A stretch of DNA of 64,000 nucleotides. It comes from JAMHWF01 sp964371405. Lineage in GTDB: Bacteria; Pseudomonadota; Gammaproteobacteria; Burkholderiales; Burkholderiaceae_C. The stretch lies in assembly GCA_964371405.1 (NCBI GenBank), contig CAYJLV010000006.1:1-64000 (forward strand), read 5' to 3'. This document shows positions 38,157-46,190 of the stretch, piece after piece. The position numbers were made by a program, and so were the translations under genes. Within the stretch, counting starts at the first letter, position 1. The number at the start of each line of letters is the position of its first letter. The notes beneath the pieces are model-generated. The model was given only the letters and a program-made list of their open reading frames with translations. It had not been told where the DNA came from and ran no database searches.

Positions 38157-41100
38157 ATGCCTGTCTCTACTACGCTCAGCGCACAGGAGTCGCAAGTTGT
38201 TGAACAACAAGCGGCAATTCTTGCTGCTTCTGGTTCACCCGCGGTACAGCCAAACCAGTTCGTGTTCTTCGCAGGGTTCGACGGAACGCGCAATGACCAC
38301 GCGGACTTGGGTTTGTCTGGCACGCCCCAGCCTACCAACGTTTCGGAACTCTGGCGCCAAGTTGAACTGATGCGGACGCCCGGGGTAGACGTTTCGGCGG
38401 AGTACTACCCGGGTCATGGCACTGCCGCCAGCCTCCCCGGCTCGGAGTTTGACCCAACGCAGGTCACCCAACAGGCGATCAACACTGCGTTCGCCGCATA
38501 CGACCAGTTTGCCGCGCAAACCGCAGCGTGGCTCGACACGAATCCAGGCGGTTCGGTCACGGCGATGATGGCGTGCTTCAGCCGGGGGTGCGCATCAGGG
38601 GTGATCTTCAGCCAGCTTCTGTGGGAGAAGGGTCTCGTCACTGCGGATGGGCGCGAACTGGTTCCGCCCGGTCAGGTTGGGGTGACGGGCGGGGTCATGT
38701 ACGACCCCGTGTACACCGGCATGCAGGGCAACATGTCGCTGGCGCCGAACGTCCAGAACATTGCCGTCATCAGGGCGTCCGACGAGTTCCGGGTCATGTT
38801 CCAGGCGCCCGATTTCACTGGCCAGACCGGCGTCACGGTCCAGGACTTTATCGGAAACCACGGCGACATCGGCGGGTTCTACGACAACGGCATCGGATCG
38901 TTGACACTGCAAGCGAGCACCCAGTATTTGCGCAATCTCGGCCTTTCGATCGGCGACGTCCGGTCCGAACGGTCGTTCGATCCCAATGCCCCGCTGAACC
39001 TTCATACCGAAGGCGTGGATGGGTTTGGCAATCGGGTGTGGGATGAGTACGGAACACGCGGTAACCGGCTGATCGCGCAGGTCGGCACGCCGGCGACAGT
39101 GCAGATCTTCGACGACGGCACCCGCCTTGTGACATTCAAGGACGTTCGAGGCAATGTCGTCTATACCTCGTTGGACGAACATGACGCGGCTATCAGCTCG
39201 CGCACTGTGTTGGCTGCAGTCGATTCGCTCATCGACACATTGGCGCAGACGATGGGTGACGTGACCAGCCTGATCAACGCCATCAAGTCCGGCCATCCCT
39301 TGCCCGTGCTGAGCAGTGGCTTGACGCTCTTGAACAATCTCGACCGCGCTGACGGCGTGTTCGACATCCCGACCCTGAACACGACGACGACTGTGATCGG
39401 CGGGTTGGCAAGCGTCTACAACCTCGCCAACGCGTTCAAGAACGGGAACGACTTGTCGAAGCTCAGCGCGACACTGTCGACGATCAGTTTCGTCAACGAC
39501 AAGCTGCCGTACTTGTTCACTGGAAACGCGGCGACACAGCCGTTGAGCCAAGGCCTCTCCGAAGTGCTCAACGGCACGCCTCTCAATTCCGCCACCGGCG
39601 GCATGCCCGGCGCCCTTGCCGCGCTCGGCTTGATCACCGCCATCAAGAACGACGACCCCATCGGCGCCGCGATGAGTATCGGCTGGATGGTTGAGGGCTC
39701 GGCGATCCTCGCCACCAACCCCATCGGCTGGGTTCTCCTCGCAGCCAGCTTCGTCAAGGCGATGCAATCCCCGCCCGAAGCCTGGGGCATCGGCAGCTTC
39801 GAGTTCGCCGACGACGGCACCACCGCGCTCGACGTCGACGCCCAGGGCGAGAGCTTCGGCGTGCAGCGCGTTCAGTGGCTGCTGGATGCCGTCAAAGAGA
39901 ACCTCGACGACATCATCGCCGATTCGCAGCAGCGCGACCCCGATCACCTGCTGGGCATCATCCCGCAGCGCCTGGGCCAACTCACTTGGCGCGAGGCGCG
40001 GCTGGGCGATCCGGGTTATGCGCTGCGTGACCCCGACCCCGTCACCGGCCAGGAGAGCCTGGACTTCCTGCGCTACAACGACGATCTCTCGCCCTACAAC
40101 GCCGACCCCACGGTGCCGGCGCAGCGGCTCGATCTGTTGCGGCGCATGGTCGTCTCGGCGCTCGAGCGCGAGGCGATCGCCCCGCTGTGGGAAGTGCAGA
40201 CCGCGCGGCTGCAGCAAGACGCGGGCGACCCCAACGCGGGCCTCACGGAAGAAGTGCGTGCCGCGCGGCGCGGGCTGCTGGCGCCGCTCGACCCGGCGAC
40301 CGACAAGCCCACAGCGGGAGCCTTCAGGCCGGTGGCACTCGACCTCGACGGCGACGGCCGCATCACCACCGTCGCCGACGCCGGCAACGACCGCGCCTTC
40401 AACTGGGACGGCTCGGGCTTCGACAAACAGGTCGGCTGGGTCGGCGCCGGCGAAGGCATGCTGTGGCTGGACCGCAATCCCAACGGCATCGTCGACTCGG
40501 GCGAGGAGCTGTTCTCCAACAGCGCAGTGGCCGACAGCGCCAAGGGGCTGCGCAGCATGTCCTGGGTCGATGCCAACGCTGACGGCGTGATCGACGCGTC
40601 CGACCCGGTGTTCGCGCAGCTCAAGGTCTGGCAGGACGCCGACGGCGATGCCGTGGCGGACTACGACGAGTTGCGCAGCATGGAAGCCCTGGGTATCACC
40701 GGCCTGGACTACGCCAACGCCCGCTTCACGCGCAACGGGCAGAGCTACGCCCTGCAGAGCCAGGAGATCGAAGCCAGCAGCGACGGCACGCGAGCCTCCG
40801 TGGTGCCCGAGGGCATTCGCGTCGAGTTCAGCAACGGCCAGGCGACGGTGTTCGTCACCAACGTACTCGACCTCGGGGCGGGCAACGACGGCATCGAGAT
40901 GCTCGAAGACGGCGGCCAGGACTACGACGCCGAGGGCCGGCCGATCGGCCAGGCCGCGGCGCGCAATGACTCCGTGTCGATCGCCCAGGCCTTGCTGCTG
41001 GCCAACGACTCGGTCGGCGGCAGCAACGCCGGCCTCGCGATCACCGCGGTGGGCAACGCGAGCGCGGGCACGGTGTCGATCAACGACCAGACCGGGGCGA

Positions 41101-44100
41101 TCGAGTACCGTGCGCCGCACAACCACACCGGCGAAGCCACGTTCGACTACACGGTCTCGGCCCCGGACGGGCAGACCCAGACCGCGACCGTGACGGTGAA
41201 CGTGCTGCCGGTCAACGATCGGCCGGGCGTATCGGTATCGATGGGCAACCGCGAGATCTACGGCTGGGCGCCGCTCGTTCGCCGCGAGACGTTCCCGGGC
41301 TCCGGCGAGAGCGGCGGGTTCGAGGAGATCACTATCACGCCGGACCAGGGCGAGCCCTTCTATGCGCCGTACAGCACCGTCCAGGGCCAGTGCTGGGAGT
41401 ACGCGTATTCCGGGAGCCTCGGAGACTACGAATGGCAGGCTGTGGGCGGATCGGTCGACACCGGCATCCCGCTTTCGTATTACCAGCACCAGTGGGACGC
41501 GCGGCCCACCCACACCGACGAGGGCGGCAACACGTCGCGGCCGGACTACGTGGAGTTCAAGTGGGGCGGCGCCACCTATCGCGTGGGCGCTGCGCCGGTC
41601 ACTTATGCGCGCGACGCGCCCATCGCGACGGAGCAGTCGAACGACGGGAGCGTTGCCATCGTAGATCCCGACGGCAACGGCAGCGCGGGTTACCACTACG
41701 AAGTTGTCGACGACCCACTGTACGGGAGGCTCGGCGGCGAAGGTGATACCGACGACATCGATCCGCTGACGGGAGCCTTCAGCTACACCGGCGAACGGTT
41801 CGTTCAGAACAACGTGTCGGGAGCCCTGGTCAACACGAACGCGTTCACCGACACGCACGCGCGCGGCGACGAGGTGTTCTATGACAGCTTCACCGTCAGG
41901 GTGACAGATCTGTCGGACAACAGCTACTCGATCGATACGATCGAAGTGCCGCACTACGGACCGCGCCCCAACCCCGACGTGCAAAGCGGCGGCAAGAAGC
42001 CGATCGCGATCGACCTGAACGGCGACGGCTTCCACTTCACCGACGTCGATGATTCCAACGTCTTCTTCGACGTCAACGGCGACGGCTGGCGCCGACGCAT
42101 CGCCTGGAACAACCCGCAAGACGGATTCATCGCCTACGACAAGGACGGCGACGGGAAGATCAGCGAGTTCGACGAGCTCTCCTTCGTGCCCTACGACGCC
42201 AGCGGGCAGACCGACCTCGAAGCACTGCGCAATGCCTTCGACAGCAACAACGACGGCGTGTTCAGCGCGGCCGACGAGAAGTGGAACGCCTTCGGCGTCT
42301 GGCAGGACGCCGATGCCGATGGCGTGACCGACGCCGGCGAGTTCCGCAGCCTGAAAGACCTGGGCATCAGCCAGATCGCGCTGACGAGCGACGGCCAGTT
42401 CCAGGTGATCGACGGCCAGACCGTGCAAGGCACGGCCGCTGCAACCAAGACCGACGGCAGCACGCTGGCGATCGCCGACGTGACGCTGCGCTACCGCAAC
42501 GTCACCCGCATCGCCAACCCCGACGGCAGCACGAGCGAAGTCCCGGCACCGGTAGTGCAGGCCGGCCAGACCTTCGACGGCACGACCGGGGCGGATCTCG
42601 TGCTGGGCACGAACGGCTCGGACATGCACCGCACCGGCGACGGCAACGATGTGATCAACGACGACCTGGGCAACGACGGCGTGCAGGCCGGTGCGGGCGA
42701 TGACCTCGTCTACACCGGCGTGGACAACGACGTGGTCGACGCCGGCACCGGCAACGATTCGGTGTTCTCAGGCGTGGGCAACGACCTCGTGTTCGGCGAC
42801 GCCGGCGACGACTTCCTGATGCTCGAAGACGGCAACGACGTCGCCTTCGGCGGTGCCGGGCAGGATTTCATCGGCGGCGGTGCGGGCAACGACGCGATCT
42901 CGGGCGACGCCGGCGACGACAAGCTGTTCGGCGAAGGCGGCTGGGACGCGTTGTTCGGCAAGGACGGCGATGACGAACTGTGGGGCATGGACGGCAACGA
43001 CCTGCTCGTGGGCGATGCCGGCCGCGACCTGCTCGTGGGCGGCACGGGCGACGATGCGATGGAAGGCGGCGACGGCAACGACATCTATGAAGTCGATACG
43101 GCGGCCGATACGATCGTCGAGGCGGCCGACGGCGGCACCGACACCGTGCGCGCGTCAATCGGCTATACGCTGGCCGAGACGCTTGAGAATCTGGCGCTGA
43201 CCGGCGCGGCCAGCCTCGACGGCACCGGCAACACGGGCGACAACGTGCTGGTCGGCAACGACGCGGCCAACCGTCTGGCCGGTCTCGCCGGCAACGACGT
43301 CATCGACGGCGGCCTGGGCGCCGACGTGATGACAGGCGGGACAGGCGACGACGTCTACGTCGTCGACAACATCGGCGACGCGACGGTCGAGCTGGCCGGC
43401 GGAGGCGTGGACACGGTGCGCAGCCGCATCAGCCACGCGCTGGCCGATGGCGTCGAGAACCTCGAACTGGTCGGTATCGCGGCGATCGACGGTACCGGCA
43501 ATGCGCTAAACAACCACATGACCGGCAACGCATCGGCCAACACGCTCGACGGTGGCGCCGGCGCGGACTTGCTGGCCGGCGGTCAAGGCGACGACGGCTA
43601 CGTGGTCGACAACGGCGGCGACCTGGTCCAGGAGTTGTCGGGCCAAGGCTTCGACCAGGTCGCTTCGAGCATCGACTACGTGCTGCCGCAACACGTCGAG
43701 CAACTGACGCTATCCGGCAGTGCGATGCGTGGCACCGGCAACGACCTCGACAACCTGCTGTTCGGCAACGATCAGGCCAACATCCTCGACGGGCGCGTCG
43801 GTGCGGACCGGATGTCCGGTGGCGCGGGTGACGACCGGTACGCGGTCGACAACTCGGGCGACACGATCGTCGAAGGCTTCAACGCAGGCATCGACACGGT
43901 GGTGTCGAGCATGTCACATGGCCTCGCGGCCAACGTCGAGAACCTCGTTCTTTCCGGCACTGCCGATCTGGCCGCCGCCGGCAACGAGCTGGCGAACGTG
44001 CTGGTGGGCAACGACGGCGCCAACGCGATCCAGGCCGGTGCGGGCAACGACGTGCTGGCCGGCGGGCTGGGCGACGACACCCTCGAAGGCGGCGCCGGGG

Positions 44101-45731
44101 ACGACTCCTACCTCTACCACCAGGGCGAAGGCCGCGACCTCGTCAGCGACGCTTCGGGCACCGACACGCTGCGCTTCGGCGCCGGCATCACGCTCGACTC
44201 GCTGGCCGCGCGCACGATCGTCGTCAACGGCCAGAAGCGCATGTTCGTCTCGATCCTGGGCGCCGACGGGCAGGAGACCGACCGCGGCGTCGAGATCGTG
44301 CTGAACGCCGGCGCGTCGCCGATCGAACGCGTGGAGTTCGCCGACCTCCAGACGGCGACCTTCAGCCAGCTGGTCGTCGGCGCGCGCACGATCAACGGTA
44401 CGGTCAATGCCGACACCCTGACCGGGGACCGCCGCGACGACACGATCAATGCCGGCGCGGGCAACGACACGGCCTACGGCCGCAGCGGCAACGACATCGT
44501 GGACGGCGGAGCGGGCAGCGACAGGCTGTTCGGCGAAGGCGGCAACGACAGGCTGTACGGTGGCACGGGTGCCGACCAGTTATGGGGCGGCGCCGGCAAC
44601 GACGTGCTCGACGGCGGAACCGGCATCGACACCGTGGTCGGCGGCACCGGCAACGACCAGTTGATCGGCGGCACCGACGCCGACCTGCTCGACGGCGGCG
44701 ACGGCATCGACGCGCTCGACGGCGGCACCGGCGAGGACCAGCTCTTCGGAGGTGCGGGCAACGACTCGCTGCTGGGCGGCACCGACCTCGATCTGCTGGC
44801 TGCCGGCGATGGCGACGACACGATCGACTCGGGCACGGGCACAGGCGTCATCGTGGCCGGCCGCGGCAACGACCTGGTCACGGGAGGCAGCAACGCCGAC
44901 TTCATCGACGCCGGCGAAGGCAACGACACGATCAACGCGGCCATCGGCAACGACTTCATCGCCGGTGGCAAGGGCAGCGACCGCATCGATGCCGGCCCGG
45001 ACCGCGACGTCATCGCCTTCAACCGCGGCGACGGTACCGATACGCTGGTGATGTCCCCCTGGCAGACCGATGCCCTGTCGCTGGGGGGCGGCATCCGCTA
45101 CGCCGACATCGCATTGCGCAAGTCCGGCAACGACCTGGTGCTCGACCTCGGTCAAGCCGATGCCGTCACGCTCGAGGGCTGGTACCTCGACAGCTCGCGC
45201 AAGAACGTCACGACCCTGCAGGTCGTGACCGCGGCCCCGGGCGGCGACTACCTCGCCGGGTCGAGCGACCGCCTGCGCAACCGCAAGGTGGTGGCCTTCG
45301 ACTTCGAGCAGTTGGTCGTACGCTTCGACGCGGCACGCGCCGCCAACCCGGCACTGACGACGTGGAGCATGGCGGCCGACCTGAACGCCGCCTACGTCAG
45401 CGGCAACGACACGCGGGCCATCGGCGGCGACATGGCGTGGCGTTACGCAACGACGGGCAGCTACGGCGACCTCGACTGGCGCGCGATCAACACGCGGCTG
45501 GGTGCCATGAGTTCGACGACCTGGCAGACGTTGACTGCTTCCTCCGCCGTCAACCCGTGGACCGCGCTGCAGGCCGGCATCAGCCTGATTGCCGACGCGG
45601 CGCAGGGCTTGCCCAGCCCGATCACGCCGACCGCTGCGCCGAATGCGGACGAACTGCTGTTCGCGGCGATTAATGCCAGCGGCCACACGCCGACGTGGAT
45701 GGGCTCCGTGCCGACGCCACCGCTGGCTTGA
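38157..45731 (+). CDS. Giant RTX protein with N-terminal DUF2235/Tle1-like lipase domain
   Basis: A 2524-residue type I secretion substrate. Residues 30-280 resemble the DUF2235/Tle1 hydrolase: FFAGFDGTRND, nucleophile loop ACFSRGCASG (Ser142), GGVMYDPV (Asp183), ASDEFRVMF and NHGDIGGFY (His235). The first glycine of the usual G-x-S-x-G is Cys. Residues 480-545 are hydrophobic. Acidic D-x-D-x-DG calcium-binding blocks occur at about 723-890 and 1282-1455. A cadherin-like domain lies at about 935-1030. RTX arrays lie at about 1473-1643 and 2079-2297, separated by four 80-90-residue repeats and a haemolysin-related domain. No N-terminal signal is seen; the C-terminal region would carry the export signal. 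AAGGAAAGG precedes the ATG. Confidence 0.93.
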   Translation: MPVSTTLSAQESQVVEQQAAILAASGSPAVQPNQFVFFAGFDGTRNDHADLGLSGTPQPTNVSELWRQVELMRTPGVDVSAEYYPGHGTAASLPGSEFDPTQVTQQAINTAFAAYDQFAAQTAAWLDTNPGGSVTAMMACFSRGCASGVIFSQLLWEKGLVTADGRELVPPGQVGVTGGVMYDPVYTGMQGNMSLAPNVQNIAVIRASDEFRVMFQAPDFTGQTGVTVQDFIGNHGDIGGFYDNGIGSLTLQASTQYLRNLGLSIGDVRSERSFDPNAPLNLHTEGVDGFGNRVWDEYGTRGNRLIAQVGTPATVQIFDDGTRLVTFKDVRGNVVYTSLDEHDAAISSRTVLAAVDSLIDTLAQTMGDVTSLINAIKSGHPLPVLSSGLTLLNNLDRADGVFDIPTLNTTTTVIGGLASVYNLANAFKNGNDLSKLSATLSTISFVNDKLPYLFTGNAATQPLSQGLSEVLNGTPLNSATGGMPGALAALGLITAIKNDDPIGAAMSIGWMVEGSAILATNPIGWVLLAASFVKAMQSPPEAWGIGSFEFADDGTTALDVDAQGESFGVQRVQWLLDAVKENLDDIIADSQQRDPDHLLGIIPQRLGQLTWREARLGDPGYALRDPDPVTGQESLDFLRYNDDLSPYNADPTVPAQRLDLLRRMVVSALEREAIAPLWEVQTARLQQDAGDPNAGLTEEVRAARRGLLAPLDPATDKPTAGAFRPVALDLDGDGRITTVADAGNDRAFNWDGSGFDKQVGWVGAGEGMLWLDRNPNGIVDSGEELFSNSAVADSAKGLRSMSWVDANADGVIDASDPVFAQLKVWQDADGDAVADYDELRSMEALGITGLDYANARFTRNGQSYALQSQEIEASSDGTRASVVPEGIRVEFSNGQATVFVTNVLDLGAGNDGIEMLEDGGQDYDAEGRPIGQAAARNDSVSIAQALLLANDSVGGSNAGLAITAVGNASAGTVSINDQTGAIEYRAPHNHTGEATFDYTVSAPDGQTQTATVTVNVLPVNDRPGVSVSMGNREIYGWAPLVRRETFPGSGESGGFEEITITPDQGEPFYAPYSTVQGQCWEYAYSGSLGDYEWQAVGGSVDTGIPLSYYQHQWDARPTHTDEGGNTSRPDYVEFKWGGATYRVGAAPVTYARDAPIATEQSNDGSVAIVDPDGNGSAGYHYEVVDDPLYGRLGGEGDTDDIDPLTGAFSYTGERFVQNNVSGALVNTNAFTDTHARGDEVFYDSFTVRVTDLSDNSYSIDTIEVPHYGPRPNPDVQSGGKKPIAIDLNGDGFHFTDVDDSNVFFDVNGDGWRRRIAWNNPQDGFIAYDKDGDGKISEFDELSFVPYDASGQTDLEALRNAFDSNNDGVFSAADEKWNAFGVWQDADADGVTDAGEFRSLKDLGISQIALTSDGQFQVIDGQTVQGTAAATKTDGSTLAIADVTLRYRNVTRIANPDGSTSEVPAPVVQAGQTFDGTTGADLVLGTNGSDMHRTGDGNDVINDDLGNDGVQAGAGDDLVYTGVDNDVVDAGTGNDSVFSGVGNDLVFGDAGDDFLMLEDGNDVAFGGAGQDFIGGGAGNDAISGDAGDDKLFGEGGWDALFGKDGDDELWGMDGNDLLVGDAGRDLLVGGTGDDAMEGGDGNDIYEVDTAADTIVEAADGGTDTVRASIGYTLAETLENLALTGAASLDGTGNTGDNVLVGNDAANRLAGLAGNDVIDGGLGADVMTGGTGDDVYVVDNIGDATVELAGGGVDTVRSRISHALADGVENLELVGIAAIDGTGNALNNHMTGNASANTLDGGAGADLLAGGQGDDGYVVDNGGDLVQELSGQGFDQVASSIDYVLPQHVEQLTLSGSAMRGTGNDLDNLLFGNDQANILDGRVGADRMSGGAGDDRYAVDNSGDTIVEGFNAGIDTVVSSMSHGLAANVENLVLSGTADLAAAGNELANVLVGNDGANAIQAGAGNDVLAGGLGDDTLEGGAGDDSYLYHQGEGRDLVSDASGTDTLRFGAGITLDSLAARTIVVNGQKRMFVSILGADGQETDRGVEIVLNAGASPIERVEFADLQTATFSQLVVGARTINGTVNADTLTGDRRDDTINAGAGNDTAYGRSGNDIVDGGAGSDRLFGEGGNDRLYGGTGADQLWGGAGNDVLDGGTGIDTVVGGTGNDQLIGGTDADLLDGGDGIDALDGGTGEDQLFGGAGNDSLLGGTDLDLLAAGDGDDTIDSGTGTGVIVAGRGNDLVTGGSNADFIDAGEGNDTINAAIGNDFIAGGKGSDRIDAGPDRDVIAFNRGDGTDTLVMSPWQTDALSLGGGIRYADIALRKSGNDLVLDLGQADAVTLEGWYLDSSRKNVTTLQVVTAAPGGDYLAGSSDRLRNRKVVAFDFEQLVVRFDAARAANPALTTWSMAADLNAAYVSGNDTRAIGGDMAWRYATTGSYGDLDWRAINTRLGAMSSTTWQTLTASSAVNPWTALQAGISLIADAAQGLPSPITPTAAPNADELLFAAINASGHTPTWMGSVPTPPLA
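42573..43085 (+). repeat. RTX nonapeptide array 1
   Basis: Coding repeat inside the giant protein: units of GGxGxDxxx type such as GNDVINDDL, GDDLVYTGV, GNDSVFSGV, GDDKLFGEG. Such arrays bind calcium and fold after export. Early units are degenerate (VDNDVVDAG), later ones closer to consensus. Confidence 0.9.
43086..44108 (+). repeat. Four tandem 80-90-residue coding repeats
   Basis: Each unit begins with a YxVDNxGD-like strand (IYEVDTAADTIVE, VYVVDNIGDATVE, GYVVDNGGDLVQE, RYAVDNSGDTIVE at 43086, 43356, 43599 and 43839), followed by an amphipathic segment ending ENLxLxG and a short RTX cluster. Unit lengths are 90, 81, 80 and 90 residues. They are long-period RTX modules common in environmental type I substrates. 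Confidence 0.85.
44391..45047 (+). repeat. RTX nonapeptide array 2
   Basis: Second nonapeptide array, more regular than the first: GNDTAYGRS, GNDIVDGGA, GNDRLYGGT, GNDVLDGGT, GNDQLIGGT, GNDSLLGGT. It ends before a haemolysin-related segment (FNRGDGTDTLVMSPW) and the C-terminal export region. Confidence 0.9.
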
Positions 45732-45746
45732 CCTGGACGACACCCC

Positions 45747-46190
45747 ATGAATCCGCAGCAACGCGCCTCGGCCAAGCAGGAACTCGGGAAACTGCCCCTG
45801 CTGGGGTCCGCGTTGTGGCTCTTCGTGCGCGATTCGACGCGGCGCTTCACGTTCGTCACCGATCTCGACTGGCGCCTGCTGCCGCCGCTGGTGCTCGATC
45901 AGTGCAATCTGTATTCGCGCGAGGGCATTCCCTGGGCGTTCGTGACCTGGGCTCGCGTGAGCGACGCGATCGACGAGCGTCTGCGCTCCACCGCGCCGGT
46001 GATCGCGCCGCACGAATGGAAGTCCGGCGACAAGCCCTGGCTGATCGATGTGGCGGCGCCCTTCGGCAACGCAATGGAGGTCGCGCGGCAGGCACTGCAG
46101 GAGATCCCCGGTGCGGCTATGGCTCATGCCTGGTTGCCCGATGGGGCCGACGGGCGCGTAGTGCTCACCGAAGTGCGACGCGATGGCTGA
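45747..46190 (+). CDS. HlyC-family acyltransferase homologue with altered active site
   Basis: A 147-residue member of the RTX toxin-activating lysine acyltransferase family, which in HlyC attaches fatty acids to lysines of the toxin using acyl-ACP. Family blocks are WAFVTWARVS and WKSGDKPWLIDVAAPFGNA. Aligned without gaps to Escherichia coli HlyC from memory, Asp92 corresponds to Asp101 here, but catalytic His23 corresponds to Arg32 (LFVRDSTRR). So the protein may be inactive, act differently, or serve as a binding partner. It begins 15 bases after the RTX gene and overlaps the HlyD-like gene by eight bases, whereas hlyC normally precedes the toxin gene. Confidence 0.85.
   Translation: MNPQQRASAKQELGKLPLLGSALWLFVRDSTRRFTFVTDLDWRLLPPLVLDQCNLYSREGIPWAFVTWARVSDAIDERLRSTAPVIAPHEWKSGDKPWLIDVAAPFGNAMEVARQALQEIPGAAMAHAWLPDGADGRVVLTEVRRDG

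Noticed and set aside
38595..42629. Open frame of 1344 codons antisense to the RTX gene
   Set aside because: It mirrors the codon phase of the RTX gene in very GC-rich DNA, has no ribosome-binding site, and its product is Val/Ala/Arg/Asp-rich without domain patterns.
42573..45047. Regular short repeats considered as a CRISPR array
   Set aside because: Repeats are in codon phase, encode RTX nonapeptides, and lack unique spacers of even length.
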